The position numbers and the translations under genes are program-made. Under the pieces are notes generated by a model that did not search any database, was not told the DNA's origin, and was given only the letters and a program-made list of their open reading frames with translations. This document shows positions 44,601 through 57,654 of a stretch of DNA of 64,000 bases, in pieces. The DNA is from Sarcophilus harrisii (taxonomy: Eukaryota > Chordata > Mammalia > Dasyuromorphia > Dasyuridae): the NCBI RefSeq assembly GCF_902635505.1, contig NC_045427.1:519397665-519461664 (forward strand), read 5' to 3'. How positions within the stretch are numbered: the first letter of the stretch is position 1; every line of letters begins with the position of its first letter.

Positions 44601-47384
44601 AGGGGAAGAGAAAATACATGAAAGGCTCCCAATTTTCGGAAAGCAGATTAATTCCTGTGGGGGTGGAGAACTCACGTAATGGGAGAGACGACATAGAGAT
44701 GTGTGTGCGTGGCTGTATGTGTAGTCTGTTCTCCGTGTGTGCGCACAGTCGCATACATGCATAAGTATAAATGTGTGTGTCTATAAATACATACACATAT
44801 GGAGATAGTAAGGAAAATCACGAAAAGCTTCTTGCAGACTTGGGAAGAAGCTAGGGACTGGGGATAAGGGAGAATATTGCAGGCTTGAGAGAGAGCTGGT
44901 GAAAATGTTCCCGAGAGGGGTGATGGAGTTTGTAGCTTTTTGTAGTCGTGATTTGCAACTAATATTCTGAGGGTAACCTTGGGACACTAAGGAAACACCT
45001 TACCTGATACCTGCCACAGCCGCAAATCGAAACCGAGCTTTGTCACGGCACCTCGGAGAGACCCTTTCTGAACCCTAAATTCGCCTAATTCTTTGGAATT
45101 AACCGAAGGGCTTCTCCGTGTTGTTCTGTTAGCAAGTGCGGACAGTAAGGTGGTACGTTCACCTGTACATCTGCTGAATTGCTTTGTTCTAATGCAAGAT
45201 ATTACGGAGGGTCATGTCAGGGTATCACTACATAAGATTTTGGAATACTATGCCTCTATTACGCATGTCAGAGTTTTCCATTAATTTACAAAAAAAAGGC
45301 CTTATTAGGTCATCCACAACAGTTTAGAACTGAATGTGCTTGCTAGTATTTCATCAACAGTAGATTTCATTCATTCATTCAACAAACATGTGGCAAGTGT
45401 CAATGATTAACCAGCTGTATGGGCTCTCACAGAGACCACGAAAGAAAGGAAAGATAGAAAATATCTATGTATGTGGTCGACATTTTAGGGGGATTCAAAG
45501 AGGATTCCAAGCCAGGTCGGGATAAACTTGAATACCGCAGCTAAGCAGGTGTATTTGCCTGGAGAGGCCCAACATTTATTCAACTCCTACCATATGATGA
45601 TCCTTCCAGGCATGGAGGTGATAGAAATTTTAGTCAGTAAACTAGTTAGTAAAATCTTTAGATGTTTGTAAAGATCAAATGAGAAAACATATGCCATATA
45701 GCACCTTTAAAGAACTATATGGATGCTAGTGATTGTTACTGTTATCTCTTCGATTTCTAGGGGCCTCCAAAATAAATGCAATGTTGCATTTATTTTGAAT
45801 TCTGTAGATAAAAAGACATATTATATATACATATATATGCACACACATTTTTGTTTCTTTGGTAGATATACAGGAATTATTTGTCTTTGTATCTGCAGCA
45901 CCTAGTAGAATATTTGGTACATAGTAAGTGAATAATTTTTTGTTGATTAACAAAATCATTAACAAAAAAAAAAAGGATTTTTCTTTGTACCTGAAATCAC
46001 TAAGCCAAGTCAATAAGCATTTTATTAAACACCAGGCACATGCTTATCACTGTTGATACAGAAACAAAAATGAAAAAAACAAAACAAAACAAAAACACTC
46101 CAAACCTAACAAAACAATTTGTAATGACATGTAGTTTTATGCTTCATTATGTTTTATCATTTTTTTGTTATAGAACATAAAATCTATCAGCACAAAATAT
46201 TCTGTTAACTGATTTCAAGAGAACTTCAATGATTTTGTTAAGTACTTACTAAGCACCTGTACATTCATTGGACTGTAGGCACTATTCAAAGTTACACAAA
46301 TATTCCTGTTTCCTAAGTATTTATAATCTGAAATGGAAAGCACTGTCCCCCTGCCCCCCAAGACATCATGATGCTTTCCTTAAAATAAACTATCCTGCTG
46401 TTTCTGAACTATTTCATGCCTATTTGATTGGTTAAAACCGAACCACAGTCTTTCTTTTGTTGTCCTGGCTTGTAGTTAACCTTTATTTCAGTTCACTCTC
46501 AAACATCATTTTAGCACCTAGTTCCAGACTTGCTGTATAATAAATGTAGTTTGCAGATTGTGAATCTACTCTAGAAACCAATTTTGAATTCTGTGATAGG
46601 TCCACGTGATTGTGACTTAGCACATTTTTTGTTTGATGTGTAGTATACCTTATCAATACTTGATCAGTCTGCCCCTACAAAAGTCATATTGACCATCTTT
46701 TATTCAATTTTCAGTTTTTGATTTCACTGTCAAGAGTATTGTTGGACAGCATTATGCCAGGATAGCAAAATTCAATAACAGCTTTCCATTCCATATTGCT
46801 GATGAAAAAAGTTGACTAGGAATAGGGTTCTCCTGGTGCATGACTTGATTCTTCTTCAGGCTTAGCATCAGTGTGCTTATTCTGCAAAGGAATTGTTAGT
46901 CATTTGCATGCATCCTTGCATATGTGTTTCAAAAGTGCAATCATCAGTAAACAACAACTTCTGAATTACCACTGATGAAGGGTGATTCTATGAGTGGTGA
47001 CCAGATGTGCATTTTTGCAAAAGGGAAACAAAGAAAAACTTATTGGCTTCTGAGAGGCTTAGGTTTATTGCTATACAGTTCACCAACTTCATGACATAGA
47101 ATGACTTCCAAATTAAATGCCAGGATTGCCAATCTTTAGCTCACAATTTCTTGTATTCCTTTTTTTTTTTTTAATCATTTAATAGAAGATGGTAGAACAT
47201 TCCAGCCCTCGGTAATCCTTTGCATAACTGAAAAATACTGAACCATCCTTACTGGATATTTGGATATTTTTCATTCAGCTTAACTTTTGGCAATTCCAAT
47301 CTTATATCTTCTAAGAAAGGAAATCTGTAGAAGGGAAAGAATTAAGCTTCCAAGTATGGAAGCTTCTTCTAGGATGAGATTCTT
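44601..47384. other. Region upstream of DIS3L, no gene seen
   Basis: TG-rich stretch at 44700-44810, L2 3' ends at 45840-45945 (TCTGCAGCACCTAGTAGAAT) and 46005-46065 (AATAAGCATTTTATTAAACA). The rest is unique-looking. Short open frames lack motifs or splice context. Confidence 0.5.
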
Positions 47385-48353
47385 TTTTTTAATAATCGTT
47401 TTTTATTTTTCAAAATACATGCAAAGATAGCTTTCAACATTCACTCTTGCAAAACCTTCTGTTCCATATTTTTCCTCCCTCTCTTCCTCCCCCTCCTCCC
47501 CTAGAAAGCAAGTAATCCAATATAAGTTAAACATGTATAATTTTCCTAAACATATTTCCATATTTATCATGCTGCACAAGAAAAATAAGATCAAAAAGGA
47601 AAAAAAAATGAGAGAAAACAACAAAAAGGTGAAAATAATATGTTGTGAGGCACATTCAGTCCCCATAGTCCTCTCTCTGATACAGATGGCTATCTGCATT
47701 ACAAGTCTATTGGAATTGGTCTGAATAGAGCCAAGTCCATCATAGTTAATCATCACATAGTTTTCTTGTTGCTATGTACATCAACATCACTTCATGTCTC
47801 TCCAGGCCTCTCTGAAATCATCCTGCTAATTGTTTCTTACAGAACAATAATATTCCATTACATTAATAAACCATAAGTTATTCATCATTCCCCAACTGAT
47901 AATGATGGGCATCCACTCAGTTTTCCAGTTCCTTGACAATATAAAAAGACTTGCTACAAACATTTTTGCACATGTGGGTTCCTTTCCCTCCTTTAAGATG
48001 TCTTAGGGATATAAGCCCAGTAGAGACACTGCTGGATCAAAGAGTATGCACAGTTTGATAGCACAGTTTGATAGTGCTTTGGGCATAGTCCCAGATTATT
48101 CTCTAGAACAGATGGATCAATTCACAACTCCACCAAAAATGTGTCCCAGTTTTCCTATATCCCCTCCAACATTTATTATCTTTTCCTGCAATCTTAGTCA
48201 ATCTGAGAGGTATGAAGTGGTACCTCGGAGTTGTCTTAATTTGCATTTCTTTAATAGTGATTTAGAGCATTTTTTCATATGACTAGAATGACTTTAATTT
48301 CTTTATCTGAAAATTGTTCATATCTTTTAACTATGTATAGGATGGAGATTCTT
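47371..48353 (-). repeat. L1 LINE 3' end with ORF2 C-terminus
   Basis: AGGATGAGATTCTT (47371-47384) and AGGATGGAGATTCTT (48339-48353) flank it, a duplication with one indel. Inside, plus-strand text is the reversed L1 3' UTR (AATACATGCAAAGATAGCTT, CATGCTGCACAAGAAAAATA), then ORF2 end (CATCATTCCCCAACTGATAA, GATATAAGCCCAGTAGAGAC, TCACAACTCCACCAAAAATG). Confidence 0.88.
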
Positions 48354-48560
48354 AACATTTTTTTGAGTGTCATGGACTCCTTTGGTAATCTAATTGAGCC
48401 TATGGATGTTTTCTCAATAACATTTTTAAATGCATAAAATGTGGAGAACTATAAAGAAAACTAAGCATATTGAAATACAATTGCCAGTTATTTTTATTTT
48501 TAATTTATAGATCTAATGTTAAAAATCCATATTTGGGAAACTCTTATGCTAAATATTGCT
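48339..48560 (-). repeat. MER-like interspersed repeat, copy 2
   Basis: AGATTCTTAACATTTTTTTG, GTGTCATGGACTCCTTTGGT, GAGCCTATGGATGTTTTCTC, TTTTTAAATGCATAAAATG; reverse complement order of the 3490-3680 element. The L1 at 47371 inserted at its edge. Confidence 0.5.
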
Positions 48561-49510
48561 GATCTATATTTGGGAAAGCACTTTACCCAGGTGATACCAA
48601 TGGATATTAGAGATGAAGAAAAAATTCCTGATGGTGAAATTTAAATGCTTGAATGACTTGTTGAAGAAGCTCATAGAATTTTCTCTAAAACTTTGTAAAA
48701 TTGATTATATGCCCAAACCAATGCTGTTTTGAACAGGCTGCCAAATGTGTAATGGCAGATAGTAAAAGAAGGTGTCATGAAAACATTATCTTTGTAAGAA
48801 GTCCAGCTCAGGGTTTAGGGAAGTAAGTACTGGGCTGACAATTAGAAGCGACAGAATTTAAGTACTTGTTCTTTAATACACAATATATGACTGCTCTAAC
48901 TTCCCTGGCCTAGCTGATATTTCAGAATTTTTTGGATGTAGTGATTAAGTGCCATGTACATAGATAAAATAACCAAATTCATCCAAAAACAAGCTTATTT
49001 TCATTTGTGTCCTAACTCAGTAGAAAATTCATTTAAAGAGACATGGTTGTTACCATGACTCTATTGTATTGAGGGTAATTTAATTTCATATACATTAAAA
49101 GCTCTCAATTCTTGATTTTCACTTTTTGTTACAGATATAACTTCCTTTTAGCTTTCTGAAAACACTATGAACCCCCATAATCCACTTTGCAGTGATTACT
49201 GTAAAATGTTCTGTTTAAGAGATTTTTTGGGGAGGGATGGTAACAGAAAAAATTATTTTCTGAATGCAAATTATATATCTCAACAGAATTTTTATTGTGC
49301 AGGTAACTTTTTTTTTTCTATAACGTAATTTCTTTCAATACCACTAAGAGATGCTATTTCATTGATTTTGAGGTTGTATTGCTAACTTCTCTTACTGCCT
49401 CATGTGAAGAAGATATTCAGGTTTGTAGGTTATTTCTATCAAAATGCTTTGGTTTTGGGGGTGGTAGTGGCTGTTGTTGGTTTGTTTGTTTTTTTTACAG
49501 AAATCTTCCA
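48561..49510. other. Intergenic, nothing recognised
   Basis: A+T-rich sequence without a recognisable repeat, exon or RNA gene. Confidence 0.4.
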
Positions 49511-49511
49511 T

Positions 49512-49640
49512 TCAGTCAATGAAGTTTGATTCTAATTAATTTTGAAGCAATAATACTTCTGAGATTTTTGTCGAAAGACAGTATTATTGCTTCAAAATTA
49601 ATTGTTGTGGTTGTTGTTAGAATCAAATTTCATTCATTGA
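49512..49640. repeat. Long imperfect inverted repeat (foldback)
   Basis: AATTAATTTTGAAGCAATAATACT style left arm at 49534-49557 pairs perfectly over 24 bp with 49580-49603; 49512-49533 pairs 19 of 22 with 49619-49640. The right arm has a 15 nt GTT-rich insert (49604-49618). The loop is 22 nt (49558-49579). Confidence 0.9.
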
Positions 49641-51400
49641 ATTTAAGGGAAATAGTGAGAGAGTAGGGTCTCAAGCTTTTGAAACATGTTACTGTATAAG
49701 GAAAATGCAGTTGTATGAATACCCATTGAAAAATATTTAAAATGTGAACATCCCTATTTTTCACTTACATTTTTTCTGACAGAATTAAGTTTTCATTTGT
49801 CATTTTTATGATATGTTCACTCTGCATAGTTAAACTTAATTTGAGGACTACCCAGAATTTTTCAATTCATTTTAGTTTTTTGTTACTGGATGTAGCTATC
49901 TGAAAAACTGCATTCCATTTCATATCTTATAATGATAGCTAATGCATTTAAAACCTTGTAATAGAAAGATAATGGAGAGATTAGAAATGGAAAAGATGGA
50001 TATTATGTTTTAGTCCCCAAATTCTTGTATTTGTGGCTTACAAAAGAAATGCATACTATAAATGAAAAGAATAGGAGACTTTCTGGAAAGCTTGGAGAGT
50101 TAAGACCCATAAAAACAGGAAGGGTATTTTCATATATTAGTTCAATATTAACCATCAAATAATGTCATTTGTTTAAATAATTTCCTTGCCTCTGTATGTG
50201 AAGAAAGAAGGAGCAAATATTGAAAGTTAAGAATCTGATACATATGCGAGATTCTATCACAACAGTTTCATGCCAAAGGAAACAGCCTGTATGGTTCTTT
50301 ATTTGATTTAAAATAAACATTTTGAACTTCATAAAATATGTTTAAGAGAATCACATTTGTTGGGATATTTGAAATGTAGAGCAGCAGAAATAATGTCCTT
50401 AGAAAAGAAATCAGAGTGCCAGTCCATTCATCAGGAGACCATACAAGTGTGAAGTTGGAGGTAATGATGTCCATGTAGGCCAAATTAGCTTGCTTAGTCC
50501 AGGCTGATAGAAAATTCAAAACAAAACCTTACCTATACCAACCCATATTATGATCATGTTAAGCAGAATTGATTTATTTTGTACCCAGAATATAGTCAGG
50601 AAGACATTACAAAGACTCAAGCCCACTGTTCTTTTTGGTTAATGCAATATATGCAGAAAAGAAGTCTTATGGGGTTCCTACCTTTTGTTTCACTGTTTCA
50701 CTCCCATCAAGAATGAGCGATAACTCTCATTCGGAGATAGAAACCTTCTGCAAACTCAGTGTCAGATGATATGAGTCCCTGACTTATAAGATTTTAATTT
50801 TAAATTGAAAATAACCTCATTATCGGCTAATCTCATTTTGAGAAGTGGGTTGCTGTGATCAAATCTGGGAGAATACTAATATAAATAAAACCACCTGTGT
50901 TTTGTGAAGAATTGAAATAGGGTCAAGGGCATGATTAAGAAACTCTTTGTAACATTTTCAAAAGACTTCTTTTTATATTTTCTATTAAATCTGACATTTT
51001 AAGAGATGCCATTAATAAATATTCTTTCTAGAATGTAAAAGAGCTTGAGGCTTACATACTTTTTATTGAACCATAATGTTCTAGTTTTATTTACTTTTTT
51101 TTAGCCTTTGAGGCCCCATCTCTCCAGACCTGGAGAAGTGAAAGCATTTTGATTCCTTTTTCAAAATTTTAAATTATGTTCCTTAATCATCTTGAGGGAT
51201 CACTATTGGGAGAAGAAAATAATTTTCTCCTTTCCTGTGTCTAAGTTCTTACTTCTTTGCTTCTTTTTTGAGCCTACAATTTATACTGTCCACTGAAGAT
51301 TGCTATAATTTCAAGTTTATCCACAAATATTGAAAATATTCTAAAATCCATTCCTTAATGGATGCAAAATTTGCTGACTTTTACTAGATTGAAAACAGTC
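49641..51400. other. Intergenic, nothing recognised
   Basis: A+T-rich unique-looking DNA; open frame 50268-50519 shows no family motif. Confidence 0.4.
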
Positions 51401-51910
51401 GATTAGCATTCTTTTTGACTGCTTTCCCTTTGTGTATCTCTGCTTTTGTTTTCATTCCTTCCTTGATGGTATCCAGTGAGAGACAATGCTATAAAAAGAG
51501 GCCATCATCTTGTTCCCACTCTGAGGTTGAAGTGTCCCCATGAAAATGGGCTACAGCTGATTCTGTGTCTATAACCTTAAGAGATTTAAAAAATCTGGAG
51601 AATGAGTTTCTAGAGCCCTAGGAGCTTCCTAGGGTTCCGCATTCTAAGAGTCAGAGTACATATCAGATTTTATAGTAAATCTTGCTAGTATTGAGGCCCT
51701 AAGGACCATGGAGTAATCTTTTAGAAGTGATCTTTGGGATCCAGCACAGAAAGAATTCAGCAATGCTACATTTGGATACACACTTAATTGGGAACAATGC
51801 CATTTAAGAACTGAGCTAAATCTGAGCTTACTCTCCTCAGGCTTAGGGAAAAATTTTTATTCTTGCTATATCTGTGAAATAAATATCCCTTTTTAAAAGC
51901 TAATAGCTAT
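51400..51910 (+). repeat. LTR-like repeat, old, copy 1 (tentative)
   Basis: Fossil. Shares the order of several landmarks with 53800-54320, including TTTTGACTGCTTTCCCTTT near the left, CTGGAGAATGAGTTTCTAGA mid-way and TTCTTGCTATATCTGTGAAA before an AATAAA at the right. The layout fits a retroviral-type LTR with its polyadenylation signal. Strongly diverged, so old. Family not identified. Confidence 0.35.
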
Positions 51911-53164
51911 TTAATCACTAAATAGAACTGTGCTGTTAGTCACTGTTCGCTAATACTAGGGAAATTCAAACAGTAAAGAGCTTGAGCCAATGGCATTAAG
52001 AGATGCCCTCAATGTTTTGTGGTACCTTTAGAAGGAGATGTAACCAGTCTGATTCTGGGATAATAATAACAAAACATACCCATTATATCTGAGGCCTTCT
52101 CTGGGTTAAAGTCAAATCTTTTACATTTGCAGGAGTCTCTAGGCAGATTCTCCACTCTAGAGTTTCATTTTTGAAAATTTCCAGGATCCTACAGAAATTA
52201 GCAAAAAGAGAAAAAAGAATTTCTCTCTTTGTGTATGTACAATTATTTTTTCAGTGTGTGTTTCTGTTATAAGTCAATTCTATCTGAGATGTCATTTGCA
52301 AACTGGAATTTGTTCATTTGTTCAATGTTTAAATAGTGGTATATTTTAGTGAATTCTAAACACACATTGATAGGGAGGTGTGAATTTTGCATTACTAAAA
52401 TGCTGGTGCCTAATTGAGAAATGTTCATATTTTCCTTTTGCATGTAAACAGACCGGATTGCTTTCCTTATTGTGAGATCCTTATGTCTTTCCAAGTCTAT
52501 AGGGCTAGTTTTGCCTGCAAGCTTAGAAATCTCAGTAGATCAACACTTGGTTTAATTATCTTTTCTCAAAATCTTTCCTATATTTCTCATTTGATTCTTT
52601 ATTACTTCCTCAGAGTTTACTTGTTCTGTTATTGGGATGAATTTCAAATTCCAGTAGAATTTTCTTCACCTTGACAGATATATTGGGGAAAATTTTAAAT
52701 ATTCTTTGAAATAGGGACCTAGAGTTAATTTTCCTGGATCTCCAATGGTACAAATCCCCTGAAGAAATTTCGTCATAGGATTTCTTGTGTAGAAGGGGAC
52801 ACTTGGAAAATTTTGTCCTGGCCAAAGTTGAATGACTTTTTGACTTGAGGAAATGCAGGAAGAGACTGGAGGACATTTGGTTTCTCCCTTGAAAGTTAGA
52901 GACTTGCTTCTAGGTGATGATAGTTACTAAATCCTTTCTGGGGTACACTATAAGTAGCCTGGGAAGCTTCTTAAAAAATAACTAAAGAGTAATACTTTAA
53001 TGAATTATAGTACTTGTCATTAATAACAGAGAATCATTGTGGCATAGTGGATTAGGAGCAAGTTGCTCCATATGCTAAATAGAGAATCCTGGTTCAATTA
53101 ACATATCAGTGCCCCCAGACAATTCTCTAAAGTTATAAGTTGCAGAATTTCAAAAGATCTATAT
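51911..53164. other. Between the LTR-like repeats, nothing recognised
   Basis: No clear coding remnant or known repeat. Could be unique DNA between two solo LTRs or a decayed interior. Confidence 0.35.
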
Positions 53165-53740
53165 TTCTTTTTAAAATTTTTCAATAATATTTTATTTTCT
53201 AAATACATATAGTTTTCAATATTCACTTTCTTAAAACTTTGCATTCCAGATTTTTCTCCCTCCTTCCCTGGCCTCCCCCCTCTCCAAGATAGCAAGCAAT
53301 CTGATATAGGTTAAATATGTGTAATTCTCTTAAACATGTTTTCATATTTGTCATATTGTGCAAGAAAAATCAGATAAAAAAGGAAAAATGCCAAGGAAAA
53401 GAAAAAAACAAACAAACAAAAAAGGTGAAAATACTATAATCCACATTCAGTCTTCACAATTCTATCTATGATGCAGATGGCATTTTCCAATCCAAGTCTA
53501 TTGTAATCACCTTGAATCATCTTATTGTTGAAAAGAAACAAGTCCATTATAGTTGATTATCACATAGTCTTGTTGTTACTATATACAGTGTTCTCTTGGT
53601 TCTGCTCATTTCACTCAGCATCAGTACATGTAAGTCTTTCCAGACGTTTCTGAAATCAGTCTGATCATCATTTCTTATAAAATAATTATATTCCATTTCA
53701 TTCATATAGCATAACTTATGCAGCTATTTATGCAGCTAGG
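53165..53740 (-). repeat. L1 LINE 3' end
   Basis: AAATACATATAGTTTTCAAT, AAGATAGCAAGCAATCTGAT, TTGTGCAAGAAAAATCAGAT, TTTCACTCAGCATCAGTACA, CTTATAAAATAATTATATTC: reversed 3' UTR and ORF2 end. More diverged than the 47371 copy. Confidence 0.85.
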
Positions 53741-53799
53741 AGAAGTTTTTTCTTTGGGTATATAGCCAGAGCTGGGGGTACCAACTAACAAGACCCTCA

Positions 53800-54320
53800 G
53801 CCTTTCTTTTGGCTGCTTTCTCTTACTCCCTTCTTAATCTCTTCCTACTTTTGACACTTTTGCTGGAAGTATTTGGTGAAAGAAAATTTTGTAAGAGACT
53901 TAGGTCTTCTCCCTTCTGACCCCAACATGTAGTCATGTGAAAATAAGTCTTTTGTTCTTTCATTTTAGGTGAAGGATACTAATCCAGCATCTCCAACTTT
54001 GCAAGTGCCAAAAGACCTGGAGAATAAACTTCTGAAAGCCAAAGAACTACCTGGGGTTTGGGATTCCTGTAGTGTATGTCTTTTTCCTCTTCTCAGAATT
54101 GTAGGATCCTTACAGCAGTGATTTCACCTTTGGAGATTAACTTAGTGGTACTGTTGTTAAGTAGGAATTAAGCTAAATCTTATTCTACTTTCCCCAGAGA
54201 CTGAGATGAGATTGGGTTGAATGTTCCACTGAGATATTTGGGGAAAATGTTTGCATATTGGTTCTTGCTATGTCTTTGAAGTAAATATCTTTCTTCAAAA
54301 GCTTTTAAAAAAAAACAGTA
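53800..54320 (+). repeat. LTR-like repeat, old, copy 2 (tentative)
   Basis: Fossil, direct orientation relative to 51400-51910. Landmarks TTTTGGCTGCTTTCTCTTAC, CTGGAGAATAAACTTCTGAA and TTCTTGCTATGTCTTTGAAG follow the same order. Old; family not identified. Confidence 0.35.
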
Positions 54321-55739
54321 TTTTAGTGGAAGCATATACTTACAGCTGGAATTGGCCTTGGTAGTCATTATTTCATCCCTTTATTCTGATATTATGAATT
54401 TATATATTTACTTTATATGGTTATATATGTAGTCTGGGATTCCCCGAAAGTAACCCCAAGTTCAAAGCATGCTTTGGGTTAGCACACAGTCAAAATCATA
54501 GCTTATAAGCCTCTACTGATGTTTCTGAGAACACACTACTTCAAAGCAAAAGACATTTAATTAAACAACATTGCAAAGTAAATGACAAGGACAGCTCCCT
54601 TACACATACAAGGATATGTATATTCTCCCAAGAAATGCTGTGCGCAAATAGGACATGGAACCAAAAAACATGTATAACCAGGACAACTTGTGCTTGTAGG
54701 ACAACATCCTTGCTATAACTTCTCTTTGCCTCTAATACTATTGATTATTTATCCATAATCCCACTGATAGCATCTCCTGTCTGGTGATATCATCTGGCTA
54801 CAGGTTTTTTCCTCCCACTATTGAGATTTCCTTCTGGTGTTTTCAAGGCATCCCCATCTGCTTATATCTCTCTTGAACTGCTCTTAGCTATTGCAAAATT
54901 GCACCTCAGAATGTAAGCTCTTTGAAGGCAGGGACTATTTCCCAGCATCTAACATAGTGTCTGGAACAGAGAAAGCATTTAATAAATTTCTTTATTTGTT
55001 CTTTAATTGTTTTTTAATTGATTACATAAAAGGTAAGAAAAGTTATTAAACAAAAGATAAATAGTTATTATCTGAAGATAATTAAATATTTAGTAAGCCA
55101 TATTAAAACATACCTTTTCTCCTTCAGGATGATTTTCTTAATTTTTTTCCATAGTTTTAGAAGCTATCTGTAGTATACATTTTAAAAGCTTGGATTAATA
55201 AATAAAAAATAGTTCAAGTAACAGCTAAATAAGGACTATGAAATTTTTAAAAATTACTGGTGTCTTTTGGTTTTATGTCATTTTCACATACCAATAACTT
55301 TTCCTTTTCTACTACCAGTGAGACACTGCTTATAATTAAAATTAAAGTGATTAAAAATAAAATAGAAAGGCAAAAAAGACAATTAAGCAAAATTAACCAT
55401 TGTCATCAGAATCTTACAGAGTATGCTATATTCCACACTCAGAGTACCTCATCTATATAAAGATGAGAGGAATGTACTTTTTCTGATCCTTTCTTTAGCA
55501 AAGAGCTTGTACATTTTAATTTCATTGCTTTCATTTTCTCTCTTTTTTCTTTTTTCCTTCCTTCCTTTTTTCTTCCTTAATTTCTATATTTCTTGCTTGG
55601 TTGCTTGTTTTCTTCCTTTCTTTCATTTTCTTTCTTTACTATTTTGTTCTTTCTATGTCATTTGTAGACTGCAAACTTAAGAGTGATCAGAATATTGTTA
55701 TATTCAGTAGTTAAGTATAAACCAGTGACAAATAATGGT
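54321..55739. other. Intergenic with L2 end and CT-rich tract
   Basis: 54900-55010 is an L2 3' end (TGTAAGCTCTTTGAAGGCAG, GAAAGCATTTAATAAATTTC). 55535-55640 is CTT/CTTT-rich. The rest is not recognised. Confidence 0.55.
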
Positions 55740-56125
55740 TAAAATGTGTATAGTGCTTTAAAGTTTATTAGCAGCAGTATGACCAGATTGATGTGGGTTC
55801 AAGTTTTGCCTCTGACATATGAAGGTTCTGTGATCCTGAACCAAGTCCCTTGATCTCACAGTCTAAGACTGTAAATTACTGAAAAGGCACCAACCTGTCT
55901 TGGGAGATGACATTTCCTTATCCATTGCCCATGTCAAATCACAGATTGAAATCCCGTTAAGTTTTATGAATTACATCATAAACACTTCAAGCATCATCTT
56001 GTTTGACCCACAAAACAAGTTTGGTGTTATTTTCATTTTACAGATGGAAAACTGAATCTATACCCATTGTCATAGAATTGCCAAGTACCAAACGTAGGAT
56101 TCAAACTCAGATCTTTCTAAAATTC
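55740..56125. repeat. SINE/MIR cluster
   Basis: 55785-55955 is a forward marsupial SINE (GTGGGTTCAAGTTTTGCCTC, AAAGGCACCAACCTGTCTTG) sitting within a reversed MIR whose parts show at 55740-55775 and 55980-56125 (TTTTCATTTTACAGATGGAA, GGATTCAAACTCAGATC). Confidence 0.6.
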
Positions 56126-57189
56126 AATGCTAAAAAGTACTAAATTGCAGGGCCTCTGGTGTATAACTAAATTGTTCTTGATTTATCAACAATTTGATAA
56201 TATTTTGACGAGTCATCCACCAGAGAGATGGCCAAATCTGAGAATCATACCCTCAAATGGACAGTTGCCTGTTTATTTTCTTAATTTAGAATTTCTAGTG
56301 AAGATCTTTTACTTCATGGATATTTTCTCTGATGTAGATGAGGAAATTTAATAAGATATTAGTGCCTATGAGTGTCTATAACCCTTCTCTCTTCTCATGT
56401 CAATAGAAAAGGAGATAGGCTACATATAAACAATGTTATAAAAAACAAGTATAGTTGAAATAATTTTATTACACTATTCAGATACATTATGGATTATGAA
56501 GGTTTTTGTGAGGTAAATTGAGAACCTAACCTTCATAGTATTATTTCTTTTTAAAAAAAGCTTTGATGCCTTTTGTTTTAATAGTTTTATTTTCTGTTAT
56601 CTCCCAATCTCTGCCCTTCCCCCATTTTTAAACTCTCATGTAACTAATAAAATAAAACTATTAAAACTAAAACAAAATCAAATGACACTGTCAGTATGTG
56701 CAATAGTCTGCTTTCATATTTCTCTGTCTCTTTAACAAGAGGAGAGAGGTACAATTCATCATCTGTCTGTGACTGAGATAAGTTATTACAGTTAATTGGA
56801 ATCTGACTGTAAAAGCATGGTATTATTTCTTTGGAAATATGTAGTACAAATTCTAGATGACCAATATAAAAGTGAACTCATGGAACATAGCTGTTCCATT
56901 TCCAGTACTATTCTTTGTCCAAGTAAGTAAAAGGAATTAAGGGTCATATATTCATCTCCATTCAGCTCATCAAGTTATTGCCTTCCATAGACTATGAAAA
57001 TAAAATTCCTATTTTGCCCAATAAAGTTAATGCTATTTCAGGTGGATTAGTGTGTATCTGTGTGCATCTATAGGAATCCACTTTATGAGTGCTAGAGAGT
57101 AAAAAAATTAGATTGTGTTCTTCTGATCCCTGTTCTGAGATAAATTTCAGCTGTTAAAATTAGTCTGATCATTTTTTGGTTTGAACTTA
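56126..57189. other. Intergenic, nothing recognised
   Basis: 56560-57000 has faint L1-like wording (AATCTCTGCCCTTCCCCCAT, TTGGAATCTGACTGTAAAAG) but too weak to call. Confidence 0.35.
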
Positions 57190-57380
57190 GGACCTCTTTA
57201 AAGGTAGGTAGGTTGTGCAGTAGATAGAGTGCTAAGCTTGGAATCAGGAAGACCATCTTTATGAGTTCAAATTTGGCCTTAGACACGTAGTAGCTGTGTG
57301 ATCCTGGGCCAGTTACTTCATCCTGTTTGCCTCAGTTTCATTATCTGTATAATGATCTGGAGAAAGAAATAACAAACCAA
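57190..57380 (+). repeat. tRNA-derived SINE
   Basis: GTTGTGCAGTAGATAGAGTG, GGAATCAGGAAGACC, GTAGCTGTGTGATCCTGGGC, GCCTCAGTTTCATTATCTGT, ATCTGGAGAAAGAAATAACA: head, core and start of the RTE-like tail. Confidence 0.85.
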
Positions 57381-57654
57381 GGAAATCCCGAGATAGGGAC
57401 GCAAGGGATAGGAAATGAATAAGTATCTCTTTAGAATTCCCTGTTTTTGGTTAAGCTCATGAAGTTCTAATCTGAATTTTGTGTTAGAAACAAAAAAAAA
57501 GAGATTGAAGTACTTACTTTCCTTGGGATTTAGGGTTGGTTGCCTGAGCCCCAGAATCTGTCTGATAGACAGTCTTTTTCTGAAATCCACAGAGGAGAAT
57601 GCCATATATAATGAGAGAATCTAAAAAAGAATGTTGTTGTTTTCCTACTCTTAA

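Noticed and set aside
44110-44796. 228-codon minus-strand frame overlapping the DIS3L start
   Set aside because: It is a different frame from DIS3L, low-complexity, Pro/Arg/Ala-rich and begins in a TG-rich repeat.
53969-54051. Exon-like stretch after TTCATTTTAG with an open frame
   Set aside because: It lies within the LTR-like repeat, has no family match, and no partner exon was found.
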